Source: Ruminococcus_G sp050944435 (lineage in GTDB: Bacteria; Bacillota; Clostridia; Lachnospirales; Lachnospiraceae). Taken from it: a DNA stretch of 64,000 nt. The DNA lies in the NCBI GenBank assembly GCA_050944435.1, contig JBMNRB010000005.1:1-64000 (forward strand), in the 5' to 3' direction. This document shows, one piece after another, positions 26,728-35,862 of the stretch. The stretch's first letter is position 1. Each line of letters opens with the position of its first letter. The notes below the pieces were generated by a model. The model was not told the DNA's origin, searched no databases, and worked only from the letters and a program-made list of their open reading frames with translations. Both the position numbers and the translations under genes were made by a program.

Positions 26728-27779
26728 TGGCGCTGGAAGTAGAGATAAAAAAGGCATTTCCAGGATTCACCCTGGATGTGTCATTTCAGGCGGATAAAGG
26801 ATGCATGGGAATATTGGGAGCCTCCGGCTGCGGTAAAAGCATGACCCTTAAATGTATTGCCGGGATTGAAAAGCCTGACGAGGGAAAAATCGTATTAAAC
26901 GGCAAAGTATTATTTGATTCTGATAAGAAGATTGATCTGAAACCCCAGAAGCGCAATGTGGGATACCTTTTCCAGAATTATGCCCTTTTTCCCAACATGA
27001 CGGTGGAAGAAAACATCGGCGTGGGCATGAAAATAAAAAAGGAAGAAAAAAAGCCGCTGATTGCCAGACAGGTGGAACGGTTTCAGCTGCAGGGACTGGA
27101 AAAAAGGTATCCCTATGAATTGTCAGGGGGACAGCAGCAGAGAGTGGCTCTGGCGCGTATTTTAAGCTACAGCCCTGACATCATTATGCTGGACGAACCC
27201 TTTTCGGCTCTGGACGGTTATTTGAAAGATACTCTTCAGCTGGAAATGCAGGAAGTTTTGTCGGGATATGGGCATGATGTACTCTTCGTGTCTCACAGCC
27301 GGGATGAGATTTTTAAATTCTGTGACAGAATGTGCCTGATCTCCCAGGGAAAAAGTATGATGGTGGGGGAAACGAAAGAGATTTTTTCCAATCCGGGAAG
27401 TATGGAGGCGGCGAAACTGACAGGATGTAAAAATCTGTCTGCCATTGAGAAGATCGGCGATTATGAATTGTATGCGAAAGACTGGAATTTCCGTATGGAG
27501 ACGGCGGAAAAAATCGGCGATGATATTCGATATGTGGGGGTGCGGGGTCATTGGCTGATTCCTTCCTGGGAGGATCGGGGAGTGAATACAATGGCCATAA
27601 AAGAGGCAGGATATACGGAAACTCCTTTTGAAAAACAGTATCTGTTTGTCAACCGGGAAGGAGAAGGAAACAGCAGAATCTGGTGGATGGTGAAAAAGAA
27701 AGATTTTATCGATGGAGATACAGGGGGACTGCCGCCCTATATGGTTTTTCCGAAGGAGCATATTATGCTGCTTCGATAA
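26727..27779 (+). CDS. modC: Molybdate ABC transporter ATP-binding protein
   Basis: 350 residues. The Walker A is GASGCGKS, the signature LSGGQQQRVALARI and the Walker B IIMLDEPFSALD. The C-terminal 120 residues take the place of the usual TOBE/Mop region but show no clear Mop motif. A separate molbindin gene follows. The ATG overlaps the modB stop (ATGATG), with GAGGTGG upstream. Confidence 0.9.
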   Translation: MALEVEIKKAFPGFTLDVSFQADKGCMGILGASGCGKSMTLKCIAGIEKPDEGKIVLNGKVLFDSDKKIDLKPQKRNVGYLFQNYALFPNMTVEENIGVGMKIKKEEKKPLIARQVERFQLQGLEKRYPYELSGGQQQRVALARILSYSPDIIMLDEPFSALDGYLKDTLQLEMQEVLSGYGHDVLFVSHSRDEIFKFCDRMCLISQGKSMMVGETKEIFSNPGSMEAAKLTGCKNLSAIEKIGDYELYAKDWNFRMETAEKIGDDIRYVGVRGHWLIPSWEDRGVNTMAIKEAGYTETPFEKQYLFVNREGEGNSRIWWMVKKKDFIDGDTGGLPPYMVFPKEHIMLLR

Positions 27780-27809
27780 ATGAAATATAAAAAGGAAAGG
27801 ATGCTTATC

Positions 27810-28019
27810 ATGAAAATCAGTGCAAGAAATCAATTTAAAGGAAAAGTTTTAAGCATTACAGAAGGAGCAGTTAACGGTATCGTAAAAATTGATATCGGCG
27901 GGGGCAATGTGATGTCCGCCACCATTTCCATGGCGGCCATCCGGGAATTGGGACTGGAAGAAGGGAAAGACGCTTATGCCATCGTAAAAGCTACTTCCGT
28001 AATGGTAGGTGTGGACTGA
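27810..28019 (+). CDS. Molbindin (single Mop/TOBE domain)
   Basis: 69 residues, one Mop domain: it begins MKISARNQFKGKV and ends in the conserved AIVKATSVMVG. Such proteins assemble into oligomers that bind molybdate or tungstate in the cytosol. It is the last gene of the mod operon. ATG at 27810 has AGGAAAGG nine bases upstream. Confidence 0.9.
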   Translation: MKISARNQFKGKVLSITEGAVNGIVKIDIGGGNVMSATISMAAIRELGLEEGKDAYAIVKATSVMVGVD

Positions 28020-28035
28020 CGGCTGAAGGAAGCAG

Positions 28036-28085
28036 AAAAGGAGCGGCGTACCGGGAGATTTTCTCTCTGGTACGCCGCTCCTTTT
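28036..28085. terminator. Bidirectional terminator between the mod operon and the Smr-like gene
   Basis: A stem of about 17 base pairs (AAAAGGAGCGGCGTACC and its complement) is flanked by A-rich and T-rich runs. It ends both the mod operon and the convergent 83-residue gene, whose stop codon overlaps its end. Confidence 0.9.
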
Positions 28086-28335
28086 AATAATCTTTCAAAA
28101 CCAGTTCAGTAATACCTTCATTCCATCCGTCTTCTACACGTATGATTTTGGGATGGGTTTTCGGCTGGTAATCATCATAAATCATATCGCGGATATCGGT
28201 GCTGTTGTCAATTCCATGAACCAGACGCAGCCGGAAAACGGAAGACGACGCTTTTTCAAGTTCCTGGTCAATGGTCTGCTTTACCTCTTCTGGCCGCATG
28301 CCCTTCAGATACAGTTCAATAATGCCTTGTGTCAT
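28084..28335 (-). CDS. Small protein with an Smr-like C-terminal half
   Basis: 83 residues. ATG at 28335 is chosen because GGAGGTG lies six bases upstream. The first 35 residues are helical. The rest (FRLRLVHGIDNST, then KIIRVEDGWNEGITELVL) follows the order of an Smr nuclease-type domain: strand, HG, helix, strand, Gly-rich turn, strand. The resemblance is by eye and the exact HGxG motif is altered, so the function is uncertain. Confidence 0.6.
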   Translation of the reverse strand: MTQGIIELYLKGMRPEEVKQTIDQELEKASSSVFRLRLVHGIDNSTDIRDMIYDDYQPKTHPKIIRVEDGWNEGITELVLKDY

Positions 28336-28422
28336 AAGATGCACCTCCCCTGAATTTATTTACTATAGGGGTATTATAACACTGTATTGCGAAAATTGCA
28401 TCTGTTTTTTAAAAAAAATCTT

Positions 28423-29862
28423 TTAATTTCGCCTCCAGGTAGAAGGAGTAAACAGAGTAAGCAGAGGAAATAATTCCAGTCTGCCGGCCAGCATGTCAAA
28501 CATCAGGACGAATTTGGAGAAAGGGGAGAACAGGTGGAAATTTTCCACCGGTCCAACCGCATCCAGGCCAGGTCCTATATTGTTCAGCGTGGCGGCTACT
28601 GCGGAAAAGTTCGTCATGAAACTGAAATTATCCAGGCTGACCAGCAGCACGGAAAGGGTGGTAATCAGCAGGTAAGCGATCAGAAAAATATTAATGGAAC
28701 GCACGGTTTCATGACTGACTAACCGGCTGTCCATCTTAATCTTCTTGACTCCGCGGGGATGGGCGAAAGAAAACAGTTCTTTTTTTAAAGTTTTCAGCAT
28801 AATCAGCAGTCGGGAAACCTTTATTCCGCCGCCGGTGCTTCCGGCACAGGCGCCCACAAACATGAGAATAATCAGCAGAGTCTGGGAAAACTGAGGCCAG
28901 AGATTAAAATCTGTGGTGGCATATCCCGTCGTCGTTATGATGGAACCCACCTGGAAAGCAGCGTGGCGCAAAGCCTCCAGGATGCTGGAAAAAGAGCCGC
29001 GGATATTCCAGGTTATGGCCAGAATAGACACCGCGATAATTGCCAGATAAGCTCTCACTTCCTCTGAACGAAAAGCCTGCCGGAATTTCCTGCACAAAAC
29101 GAGAAAATAAATATTAAAATTGACGCCGAACAGAATCATGAAAACGGTGACAATAACCTGAAGATGAGGAGCATAGCTCGCCATACTGTCATTTTTGATA
29201 CCGAAACCTCCGGTGCCGGCGGCGCCGAAGGAGATACATAGGGCGTCAAAGAAGGGCATGCCTCCGATCACCAGGAGGGTGATCTGAATTACAGTAAGCA
29301 AAGTGTAAATGCCATACAGGATCATGGCAGTATCACGGACCCTGGGAACCAGTTTTTCCACGGAAGGTCCCGGACTTTCTGCACGCATCAGATACATGCG
29401 TTGACCTCCCGCCATGGGCAGCACGGCCAGGATGAAGACCAGGATTCCCATACCGCCGATCCAGTGGGTAAAACTTCTCCAGAACATAATGCAGTGGGAG
29501 AGGGCTTCCACATCTGTCAGGATGCTGGATCCAGTGGTGGTAAAGCCGGAAATGGACTCGAACAGGGCGTCTTCGATGTTGGGAATTTCCCTGCTGATCA
29601 AAAAAGGCAAAGCTCCGAAAAAGCTGAGGAAAATCCAGCTTAGAGCCACGGAAATAAAGCCTTCCTTCATATAGAAAACCATATTGGAAGGCTTCTTGTG
29701 ACTTAAAAGAAAGCCGCAGGCCAGGCAAAGCGCAATGGTGATGATAAAGGAGAAACCGGAGGTTTCCCGGTAGACCACCGCTACAATGCAGGGCAGAAGC
29801 ATGAGTATGGCTTCAAATTTTAAGACACTTCCTAAAATATATCGTATGATGGATGTATTCAT
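28423..29862 (-). CDS. trkH: TrkH/KtrB-type potassium transporter membrane subunit
   Basis: 479 residues with the four-fold repeated membrane-pore-membrane layout. Selectivity-filter-like segments are seen, such as SGFTTTGSS, GAAGTGGFG and GACAGSTGGG. It is the K+-translocating subunit and starts 12 bases after the trkA stop. It ends TPSTWRRN, like other TrkH proteins. Confidence 0.92.
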   Translation of the reverse strand: MNTSIIRYILGSVLKFEAILMLLPCIVAVVYRETSGFSFIITIALCLACGFLLSHKKPSNMVFYMKEGFISVALSWIFLSFFGALPFLISREIPNIEDALFESISGFTTTGSSILTDVEALSHCIMFWRSFTHWIGGMGILVFILAVLPMAGGQRMYLMRAESPGPSVEKLVPRVRDTAMILYGIYTLLTVIQITLLVIGGMPFFDALCISFGAAGTGGFGIKNDSMASYAPHLQVIVTVFMILFGVNFNIYFLVLCRKFRQAFRSEEVRAYLAIIAVSILAITWNIRGSFSSILEALRHAAFQVGSIITTTGYATTDFNLWPQFSQTLLIILMFVGACAGSTGGGIKVSRLLIMLKTLKKELFSFAHPRGVKKIKMDSRLVSHETVRSINIFLIAYLLITTLSVLLVSLDNFSFMTNFSAVAATLNNIGPGLDAVGPVENFHLFSPFSKFVLMFDMLAGRLELFPLLTLFTPSTWRRN

Positions 29863-29874
29863 GAGCTTTTCTCC

Positions 29875-31233
29875 CTATGGTTTCAGTATATCCTGGGCGT
29901 CTGTCAGTCCAAGAACGGTAGTCACCACGATAATCGTATCGCCGGGGAGAATTTTGTCCTGTCCGCTGGGAATAATCATACGGTTATTTCGGATTATGCA
30001 GCTGATCAGCAGATTCTTTCTGAGATCCATTTTTTCCAGAGGAATTCCCGTGATCCTGGAATCTCTCTGAATATTAAATTCCAGCGCTTCCACCCGGTCA
30101 TCGAACATGCGGTACAGAGTCTCGATGTTGCTGCCGATGGAATTTTTGGTGGCGCGGACAAACTGGACGATTCTTTCAGAGGTCAGATAACGTGGATAGA
30201 CCACGCTGTCCAGATCCAGATTGTGGATAACTTCTTTTAACTGAAGGCGGTTTATCTTTGTAATGACTTTCGTCTTTACTTTCTTTTTGGCAAACAGAGA
30301 GAGAAGAATATTTTCCTCATCGAAATTGGTGAGGGCGACAAAAGCATCCGCCTGTTCAATTCTTTCCTCATAGAGAAGATCTTCATCGCTGCCGTCGCCG
30401 TTTACGATAATCGCTTCAGGCAGAAGTTCACTCAGTTCTTCGCAGCGTTTTGGATTATTTTCAATAATTTTGACAGAAATCCCCAATTTTAATAACATAT
30501 TGGCCAGATAGAGGGAAATTCTGCCGCCTCCGATCAACATGGCGTTTCGCACCCGATTGGATTTAATGTGGATTTTTTTGAAAAATTCCACCGAAGTTTT
30601 TCGGGAAGAAATCAAAGAAATTACATCGGAAGCCTTTAAGACAAAGTCACCGGAGGGAATGAATACCTCGTTCCCCCTTTCTACCGCGCAGATCAGAAGG
30701 TCGTTGCTCAGACTGGAAGGAATATCTTTTAACGCCATGCGATCCAGCATGGAACCTTCCCGAATGCGGAATCTCAGCAATTCCACGCGCCCTTTGGAAA
30801 AAGTGTCGATGGACAGGGCATTGGGAAAACATAAAAGCTGAGAAATTGCGGTGGCTGCTGTGAATTCGGGATTGATAATCATGGATAATCCCAGTTCTTT
30901 CAGCAGAAAATTCTGTTCCTGACTGTATATGGGATTTCGAACCCGGGCGATGGTCTTGCATTTTCCGGCCTTTTTGGCAACAACGCAGCACAGAAGATTC
31001 AGTTCGTCCGATTCGGTCACAGCGATCAGAAGATCCGATTCCTCGATTCCCGCTTCTGCCAGAGTATTGTAGCTGGCGCAGTTTCCGGTAACTCCCATAA
31101 CATCGTAAGAAGAGACCATCCTGTTTACGATGGCCTCATTGGTATCAATGATACAGATGTCATTGTCTTCCTGACTGAGCTGGGCAGTCAGGACAGTGCC
31201 CACTTTGCCGCAGCCTGCAATAATGATATTCAT
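29875..31233 (-). CDS. trkA: Trk potassium system nucleotide-binding subunit TrkA
   Basis: 452 residues: two RCK units in tandem, each an NAD-binding Rossmann part (IIAGCGKVGTVL at the N-terminus, LIGGGRISLYLA near residue 232) followed by a TrkA_C part. It gates the TrkH channel in response to nucleotides. It is the first gene of the pair, with its own promoter. Confidence 0.93.
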   Translation of the reverse strand: MNIIIAGCGKVGTVLTAQLSQEDNDICIIDTNEAIVNRMVSSYDVMGVTGNCASYNTLAEAGIEESDLLIAVTESDELNLLCCVVAKKAGKCKTIARVRNPIYSQEQNFLLKELGLSMIINPEFTAATAISQLLCFPNALSIDTFSKGRVELLRFRIREGSMLDRMALKDIPSSLSNDLLICAVERGNEVFIPSGDFVLKASDVISLISSRKTSVEFFKKIHIKSNRVRNAMLIGGGRISLYLANMLLKLGISVKIIENNPKRCEELSELLPEAIIVNGDGSDEDLLYEERIEQADAFVALTNFDEENILLSLFAKKKVKTKVITKINRLQLKEVIHNLDLDSVVYPRYLTSERIVQFVRATKNSIGSNIETLYRMFDDRVEALEFNIQRDSRITGIPLEKMDLRKNLLISCIIRNNRMIIPSGQDKILPGDTIIVVTTVLGLTDAQDILKP

Positions 31234-31277
31234 AGTATTTTCCTACTCTTTTCTTAGATGGTATTGTCGTATTACTT

Positions 31278-31305
31278 ATTATAACATCTTTGTCTGATTA
31301 GGCAA
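31278..31305 (-). promoter_or_regulatory. Promoter of trkA-trkH
   Basis: On the minus strand, TTGCCT (31300-31305) and a consensus TATAAT (31278-31283) are 16 bases apart, about 45 bases before the ATG. Confidence 0.65.
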
Positions 31306-31346
31306 TGCTTTATGAGGAAGAATAGAAAAAATATAAAATAAAGAGC

Positions 31347-31392
31347 AACGAAAAAGGCAGGCTGTATAGACAGCGCTGCCCTTTTCGTTTTT
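31347..31392. terminator. Bidirectional terminator hairpin between trkA and the spore coat genes
   Basis: A long stem (AACGAAAAAGGCAG pairing with CTGCCCTTTTCGTT, capped by GCTGT/ACAGC) is followed by TTTTT on the plus strand. It lies about 130 bases past the CotF-like gene, which it may end. Apart from it I see nothing in 31393-31526. Confidence 0.7.
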
Positions 31393-31526
31393 AATGAGGG
31401 GGGAGATAGTGAGTGGTTAATCAACTATCCGATATCTATAATAACGAAAAAATGTGAGGAAGTTGTGTTTTTTCTCTGAAAGAAATATGAAATTTCTAAA
31501 GAGAAAATGAAAAAAAGATCAGAAGA

Positions 31527-31784
31527 TTACTGCATGGACGGCTGGGACAGCACGGATTTCACATGTTCAATTTCCTGCTGTGTAGCCATCGCCGCCGGTA
31601 CATAATAGCTGTGCTGGCGGGCGGTCTGATACAGTTTTTCCTGGGACATTTCGCATTCATTGCGGAACTGCTTCAGCGTCTGTTTCAGCTGCGGATTCTC
31701 TGTCTGAGTGATATAATCCTCAAAGGTGCGCAGTTCCCCGTTGATTCCCATCAGTGTGTCTATTACCATGGCTTTTTCATTCAT
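31527..31784 (-). CDS. CotF-like spore coat protein
   Basis: 85 residues, helical, with the CotF-type ferritin-like segment (KAMVIDTLMGINGELRTF, ECEMSQEKLYQTARQ, a YYVPAA element). Such proteins line the spore coat. GAGGAGGAAG precedes the ATG. It follows a 60-codon relative. Confidence 0.8.
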   Translation of the reverse strand: MNEKAMVIDTLMGINGELRTFEDYITQTENPQLKQTLKQFRNECEMSQEKLYQTARQHSYYVPAAMATQQEIEHVKSVLSQPSMQ

Positions 31785-31799
31785 AATGTCTTCCTCCTC

Positions 31800-31982
31800 T
31801 TATAAAAATTCCATCAGTTCCTGACGGTGCTGCCAGGCAGAATCGGCGGCTTCCTGGAACAGTTGTTTCACATCGGGAGACTGGGCCTGATCGGCATAGG
31901 CCGTCATCTTGCAGTGACTGGTTTCATAGCTTCCGATGAGATGGCGAAGATTCTGAAGATCCAAAATGGAAAGTTCTGTCAT
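31800..31982 (-). CDS. Small CotF-associated helical protein
   Basis: 60 residues starting at ATG 31982 behind AGGAGG. It is helical: a leading LSILDLQNLRHLIGSYETSH segment, then a second helix rich in Gln and Glu. It precedes the CotF-like gene by 15 bases, so it is probably a coat-associated partner. Confidence 0.7.
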   Translation of the reverse strand: MTELSILDLQNLRHLIGSYETSHCKMTAYADQAQSPDVKQLFQEAADSAWQHRQELMEFL

Positions 31983-32112
31983 AATATACCTCCTGTAATA
32001 AAATTTTTTTACCCGGTTAGTATGTGAAAAAAGCGGAATAATATACAAAAGGTTGCCGCCGCCTTTCTTCCTGTGATACCATAGGTTAAAAAGTACACAG
32101 GGGGAATCAAAA

Positions 32113-32523
32113 ATGGAAACACGAATAGAGAAGACCATTGAAAAAAGAAATCAGGGGTATAATTGCGCCCAGGCAGTGGCTTGTACTTACTGTGATCTGG
32201 TGGGAATGGATGAGAAGACAATGTTCAAGGTGACGGAAGGATTTGGTTCCGGGATGGCAAATATGCACGGGACCTGCGGAGCGGTTTCCGGAGCCTGCGC
32301 GTTGGCAGGAATGAAAGTAAGCAGCGGAAATCTCCAGTCGCCGGACAGCAAAGGAAAGACTTATCAGGCGGTAAAACAGATTGTGGAAGAGTTTGAACAG
32401 CAGAACGGTTCTGTGATCTGTAAGGATTTGAAAGGTGTGGAAACAGGAAAGGTCCTTCGTTCCTGCCCGGACTGCATCAAAGATGCAGCCCGTATTGCAG
32501 AGAAGATTCTTTTTGAAGCATAG
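32113..32523 (+). CDS. C_GCAxxG_C_C family redox-type protein
   Basis: 136 residues. Cysteines are placed as in this family: YNCAQAV near the N-terminus, GTCGAVSGACALAG in the middle, and CxxC-like SCPDC near the C-terminus. Role uncertain; relatives occur next to redox and metal genes. It converges on the DUF2284 gene. Confidence 0.83.
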   Translation: METRIEKTIEKRNQGYNCAQAVACTYCDLVGMDEKTMFKVTEGFGSGMANMHGTCGAVSGACALAGMKVSSGNLQSPDSKGKTYQAVKQIVEEFEQQNGSVICKDLKGVETGKVLRSCPDCIKDAARIAEKILFEA

Positions 32524-32535
32524 ATCCTCCCCGGA

Positions 32536-33090
32536 TTATGGAAGAAGAAGACCGCTTACCAGCACAAAGTGATGGGGGAGGCGGCCTTCTTCCACCCATT
32601 CCAGGTTAAGGCCCAGCAGTTTTTCTATGGTTAGCCCTACATTGCCGCCAAGGGATTCGATGGAATACCGCATCAGATCCGGGTTGCGGCAGGAGCCGCC
32701 GGTGGGTTTTGTACAGCCGTCCTTACAGAGATGACAGCTTCCGGCGGAAAGGCTGATGCTTCCGGGATTCAATTTCTCAGCGCGAAGTAATTCGTCGCTG
32801 AGTTTTTTCTTTTCCGGCGGAAGAACCTGATTTAAAATGTCCTGAATTTCCTGCTGAGTATACGTGCGGGACAGCATGTCCTCTTCAAAAGTGATTTTGG
32901 TGGCCAGAAGCTGGAAGGTCTGATAACGGTTCCAGTATTTAATCACATCAAAATCGTAGGAAGGGCAGGACCAGACTCTGTCGTAATTGGGACAGGCTTT
33001 GCAGGCTTCCAGAAAGGTGGGAACATCTACAAATTTTTCCACATATTCCGGAACAGATATGGTTGCTTCGTGTCGTGTTGTTGTGTACAT
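32536..33090 (-). CDS. DUF2284 metal-binding protein
   Basis: 184 residues with nine cysteines arranged as CxxC and CPxxD motifs: CKACPNYDRVWSCPSYD near residue 30 and CHLCKDGCTKPTGGSCRNP near residue 120. The family probably binds metal or an Fe-S cluster. GGAGGTG precedes the ATG at 33090. It may be cotranscribed with the gene upstream on the same strand (tenA). Confidence 0.82.
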   Translation of the reverse strand: MYTTTRHEATISVPEYVEKFVDVPTFLEACKACPNYDRVWSCPSYDFDVIKYWNRYQTFQLLATKITFEEDMLSRTYTQQEIQDILNQVLPPEKKKLSDELLRAEKLNPGSISLSAGSCHLCKDGCTKPTGGSCRNPDLMRYSIESLGGNVGLTIEKLLGLNLEWVEEGRLPHHFVLVSGLLLP

Positions 33091-33120
33091 AAGCGCACCT
33101 CCAGATGTTGTATTATTATG

Positions 33121-33792
33121 TCAGGACAGGTAGAGTTCTCCCTGTTTCCAGGCCATTTCCCAGAACTGATATTCATATTTGCTGCAGTTGATGATGATCT
33201 GTTCCAGATTTTTCAGCTGATCTTCGGAATATCCTTCGGAAAAATGATCCACCAGGTCGATCATGACGTCGTTGCAGTCACGGAAATCCTGGCTGGTGTA
33301 TGTGTTTATCCAGCTGCCGTAAAAAGGATGTTCCTTGCTGCCGGGAATTTTCTCCATGTGATCTCCGATCAGCTTATAGCTCCAGGAGCAGGCTAAAACG
33401 GCAGTGGCCAGTTCAGCCATCCCTTCTTTCAGGGCGATGGATATCATGTAATTGGTGTAGGATACATTGTTCAGGCACATGGGTGTCTCATCGATCATTT
33501 CTCTGGTAATTCCCAACTGTTTCAGATAGCTTTGGTGTACCGCGTTTTCCGTATCCAGGGTTGCTGTAATGAGACTGGAGAAGAGACGCATATCTGATTC
33601 AGAAGAGGATTTTACTACTCCCATGGCAAAGACTTTTGCATACTGCATCAAATATTTGTGATCCTGAATCATATAAAACTGAAATTTTTCAATGGGCAGA
33701 GTGCCGTCTCCGATTCCGCTGACAAAGGGGTGGCTGTAATAACTTTCCCAGATGGGAAGAGCCGCCTGCAGCAGACGATTGCTTGTCTTCAT
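33121..33792 (-). CDS. tenA: TenA-family thiaminase II
   Basis: 223 residues. The opening SHPFVSGIGDGTLPIEKFQFYMIQD segment holds the substrate Asp. The nucleophilic Cys lies in LACSWSYKLIG and the C-terminal Glu in YQFWEMAW. It hydrolyses aminopyrimidine for thiamine salvage. ATG at 33792 follows GAGGGA; the upstream in-frame Met is too long. Confidence 0.9.
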   Translation of the reverse strand: MKTSNRLLQAALPIWESYYSHPFVSGIGDGTLPIEKFQFYMIQDHKYLMQYAKVFAMGVVKSSSESDMRLFSSLITATLDTENAVHQSYLKQLGITREMIDETPMCLNNVSYTNYMISIALKEGMAELATAVLACSWSYKLIGDHMEKIPGSKEHPFYGSWINTYTSQDFRDCNDVMIDLVDHFSEGYSEDQLKNLEQIIINCSKYEYQFWEMAWKQGELYLS

Positions 33793-33912
33793 GTCATCCC
33801 TCTTTCCTTTTTTGTTTGTTCTCATCATATCACATTTTTGGCGGGACTACTAGGAAATTCCCCCAAGCTGTGATAAAATTTACCGTAGTAAAGAGTGAAA
33901 TGGAGTGGGAAA

Positions 33913-35838
33913 ATGCTGCGGCGTGGAGAGGTACTCAACAATACATATGAAGTAGTGGAGGAGATCGGTCAGGGCGGTGCGGGAATCGTCTATCTGGCTT
34001 ACCATCTCCGCCTTCAAAAAAAAGTAGTGATTAAGAAAATGAAAGACCATTTCGGCGGAAGAATCAGTGAGCGCAGGGAGGCGGACATCCTGAAAAGTCT
34101 GCATCACAAATACCTTCCCCAGGTGTACGATTTTATTCAGATGGGGGATTCTGTCTTTACCGTAATGGATTATATTGAAGGATGGGATCTTCTGAAATAC
34201 ATTCAGCAGGGACAGCAGTTCAATGAGCGGCAGCTTCTGATCTGGATGCGGCAGCTGGCCGAGGTGCTGGAATATCTGCATGGACAGAATCCGGCCATTG
34301 TGCACAGTGATATTAAACCGTCAAATATTATGATTACCCTGGATGGAGACGTATGTCTGATTGATTTTAATGTTTCTTTCGGGGACAGCGGAATGCGGGG
34401 AATCTCCGGATACAGCCAGCGGTATGCCTCCCCGGAGCAGATTTATAAGAGTCAGCTGATGAAAAAAGGAGGAGATCCCAGGACGGTGACGGTGGATTAC
34501 CGGACGGATATCTACAGCCTGGGAGCAAGCTTTTACCATGTGATGACCGGATATCCGCCGGTAATGGACGGCGTGGCCGGCCAGCCGCTGCTTTCTTGGA
34601 GCGGCCTGCCTTACAGCCGCTGGTTTCTGGGGATCATCGATAAATGTATGCGGGTAAATCCCATGGAGCGCTATCAGAGCGCTTCGGAGCTTCTGGGAGA
34701 TCTTTTGAATATCCGGGAGAGGGACAGGGATTATAAGAAAGTCAAAACTCAGGAGAAGGTGGTGTATGCTTCGGGTATTCTGTGTATTTTGGCCGGGGTT
34801 ATCTGCCTGTTCCTTGGAGGAAAACAGCTGAACAATGAACATTTTCAGGAGGAATACCAGACGCTGGAGGAGATGGCCCAGACCGACGACTATGATCAGG
34901 TGGTTTCCACGGCGGTGGATCTTCTCAATAATAAAAAATATACCGGCGTACTGGAGGCAAACCAGGAGGAAAAGGGAAATATCCTGTATATGATTGCCAA
35001 CTGTTATTTTGAACAGGAAGATTACAGTGAAGCCGTCCGTTTTTACCGGGAGGCGTTAAACTGTAACGGTGAAAATCCGGAATATTACCGGGATTATGGT
35101 ATTGCCCTGGCGCGTCACGGCGATGTGGACGAGGCCGAAGCAGCCCTTAAATCGGCCATAGATCAGGGATTGGGGCAGAGTCAGATATATCTGGTACAGG
35201 CGGAGATAGCGCTGGCTCAGGAGGACTATACCACAGCGGTGGACTATTTCCGGCAGGCCATCGACGGGACGGAAGATCAGTATGATAAGTCCAGAGCCTA
35301 TCTCCTCTGTGCCAGAGCTTATCGTGCCATGGGGGATTACCGCCAGGAGATTGCCATACTGCAGGAGGCCCAGCAGCAGGCGGACAGCCGGTACCTTCCC
35401 TCCATACTGAGGGCCCTGGGTGCGGCCAGCACCCGTTATGGCGCCCAGGCCGGGGAAAGTGAGAGCGTGCAAAGCTACCAGGAAGCGCTGCGCTGTTATG
35501 AGACCCTGGTTACCCTGCCTTCGCCCAGCTTTAACGATCAGATGAATCTGGCGGTGGTGCGTCAGATTCTGGGGGATTACCAGGGAGCCAGGGAGCAGCT
35601 TCTTTCCATGGAGCAGACCTATCCCGACGATTATCGGGTTTATATGAAGCTGGCTCTGCTTGAATGTGTGATCCAGGGGAATCTGGAGGAAAATTCCAGG
35701 GATTACAGTCAGGCGAACGCCTATTATCAGCAGGCAGAGCAGTACTATGAAAGTGTGAGAAACAGTGGAAAAAGCGACGATGAGATGCAGAACCTTGAAA
35801 ATGTCATCCAGGAGCTGAAAAACAAAGGATGGCTGTAG
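33913..35838 (+). CDS. Membrane Ser/Thr protein kinase with extracytoplasmic TPR domain (T7SS locus)
   Basis: 641 residues. The kinase domain (1-270) has the Gly loop GQGGAG (19-24), the ATP Lys in VVIKK (about 41), the helix-C Glu (about 56), the catalytic loop HSDIKPSN (131-138) and DFN instead of DFG (151-153). All phosphotransfer residues are present and the APE equivalent is SPE, so it is probably active. One membrane helix (about 284-301) leads to a TPR-rich outside domain. This order matches YukC/EssB, whose kinase fold is inactive. It starts the T7SS locus. ATG at 33913 follows GGAGTGGG. Confidence 0.85.
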   Translation: MLRRGEVLNNTYEVVEEIGQGGAGIVYLAYHLRLQKKVVIKKMKDHFGGRISERREADILKSLHHKYLPQVYDFIQMGDSVFTVMDYIEGWDLLKYIQQGQQFNERQLLIWMRQLAEVLEYLHGQNPAIVHSDIKPSNIMITLDGDVCLIDFNVSFGDSGMRGISGYSQRYASPEQIYKSQLMKKGGDPRTVTVDYRTDIYSLGASFYHVMTGYPPVMDGVAGQPLLSWSGLPYSRWFLGIIDKCMRVNPMERYQSASELLGDLLNIRERDRDYKKVKTQEKVVYASGILCILAGVICLFLGGKQLNNEHFQEEYQTLEEMAQTDDYDQVVSTAVDLLNNKKYTGVLEANQEEKGNILYMIANCYFEQEDYSEAVRFYREALNCNGENPEYYRDYGIALARHGDVDEAEAALKSAIDQGLGQSQIYLVQAEIALAQEDYTTAVDYFRQAIDGTEDQYDKSRAYLLCARAYRAMGDYRQEIAILQEAQQQADSRYLPSILRALGAASTRYGAQAGESESVQSYQEALRCYETLVTLPSPSFNDQMNLAVVRQILGDYQGAREQLLSMEQTYPDDYRVYMKLALLECVIQGNLEENSRDYSQANAYYQQAEQYYESVRNSGKSDDEMQNLENVIQELKNKGWL

Positions 35839-35862
35839 AAAGGATCAGGGGAGGAATTGAAA

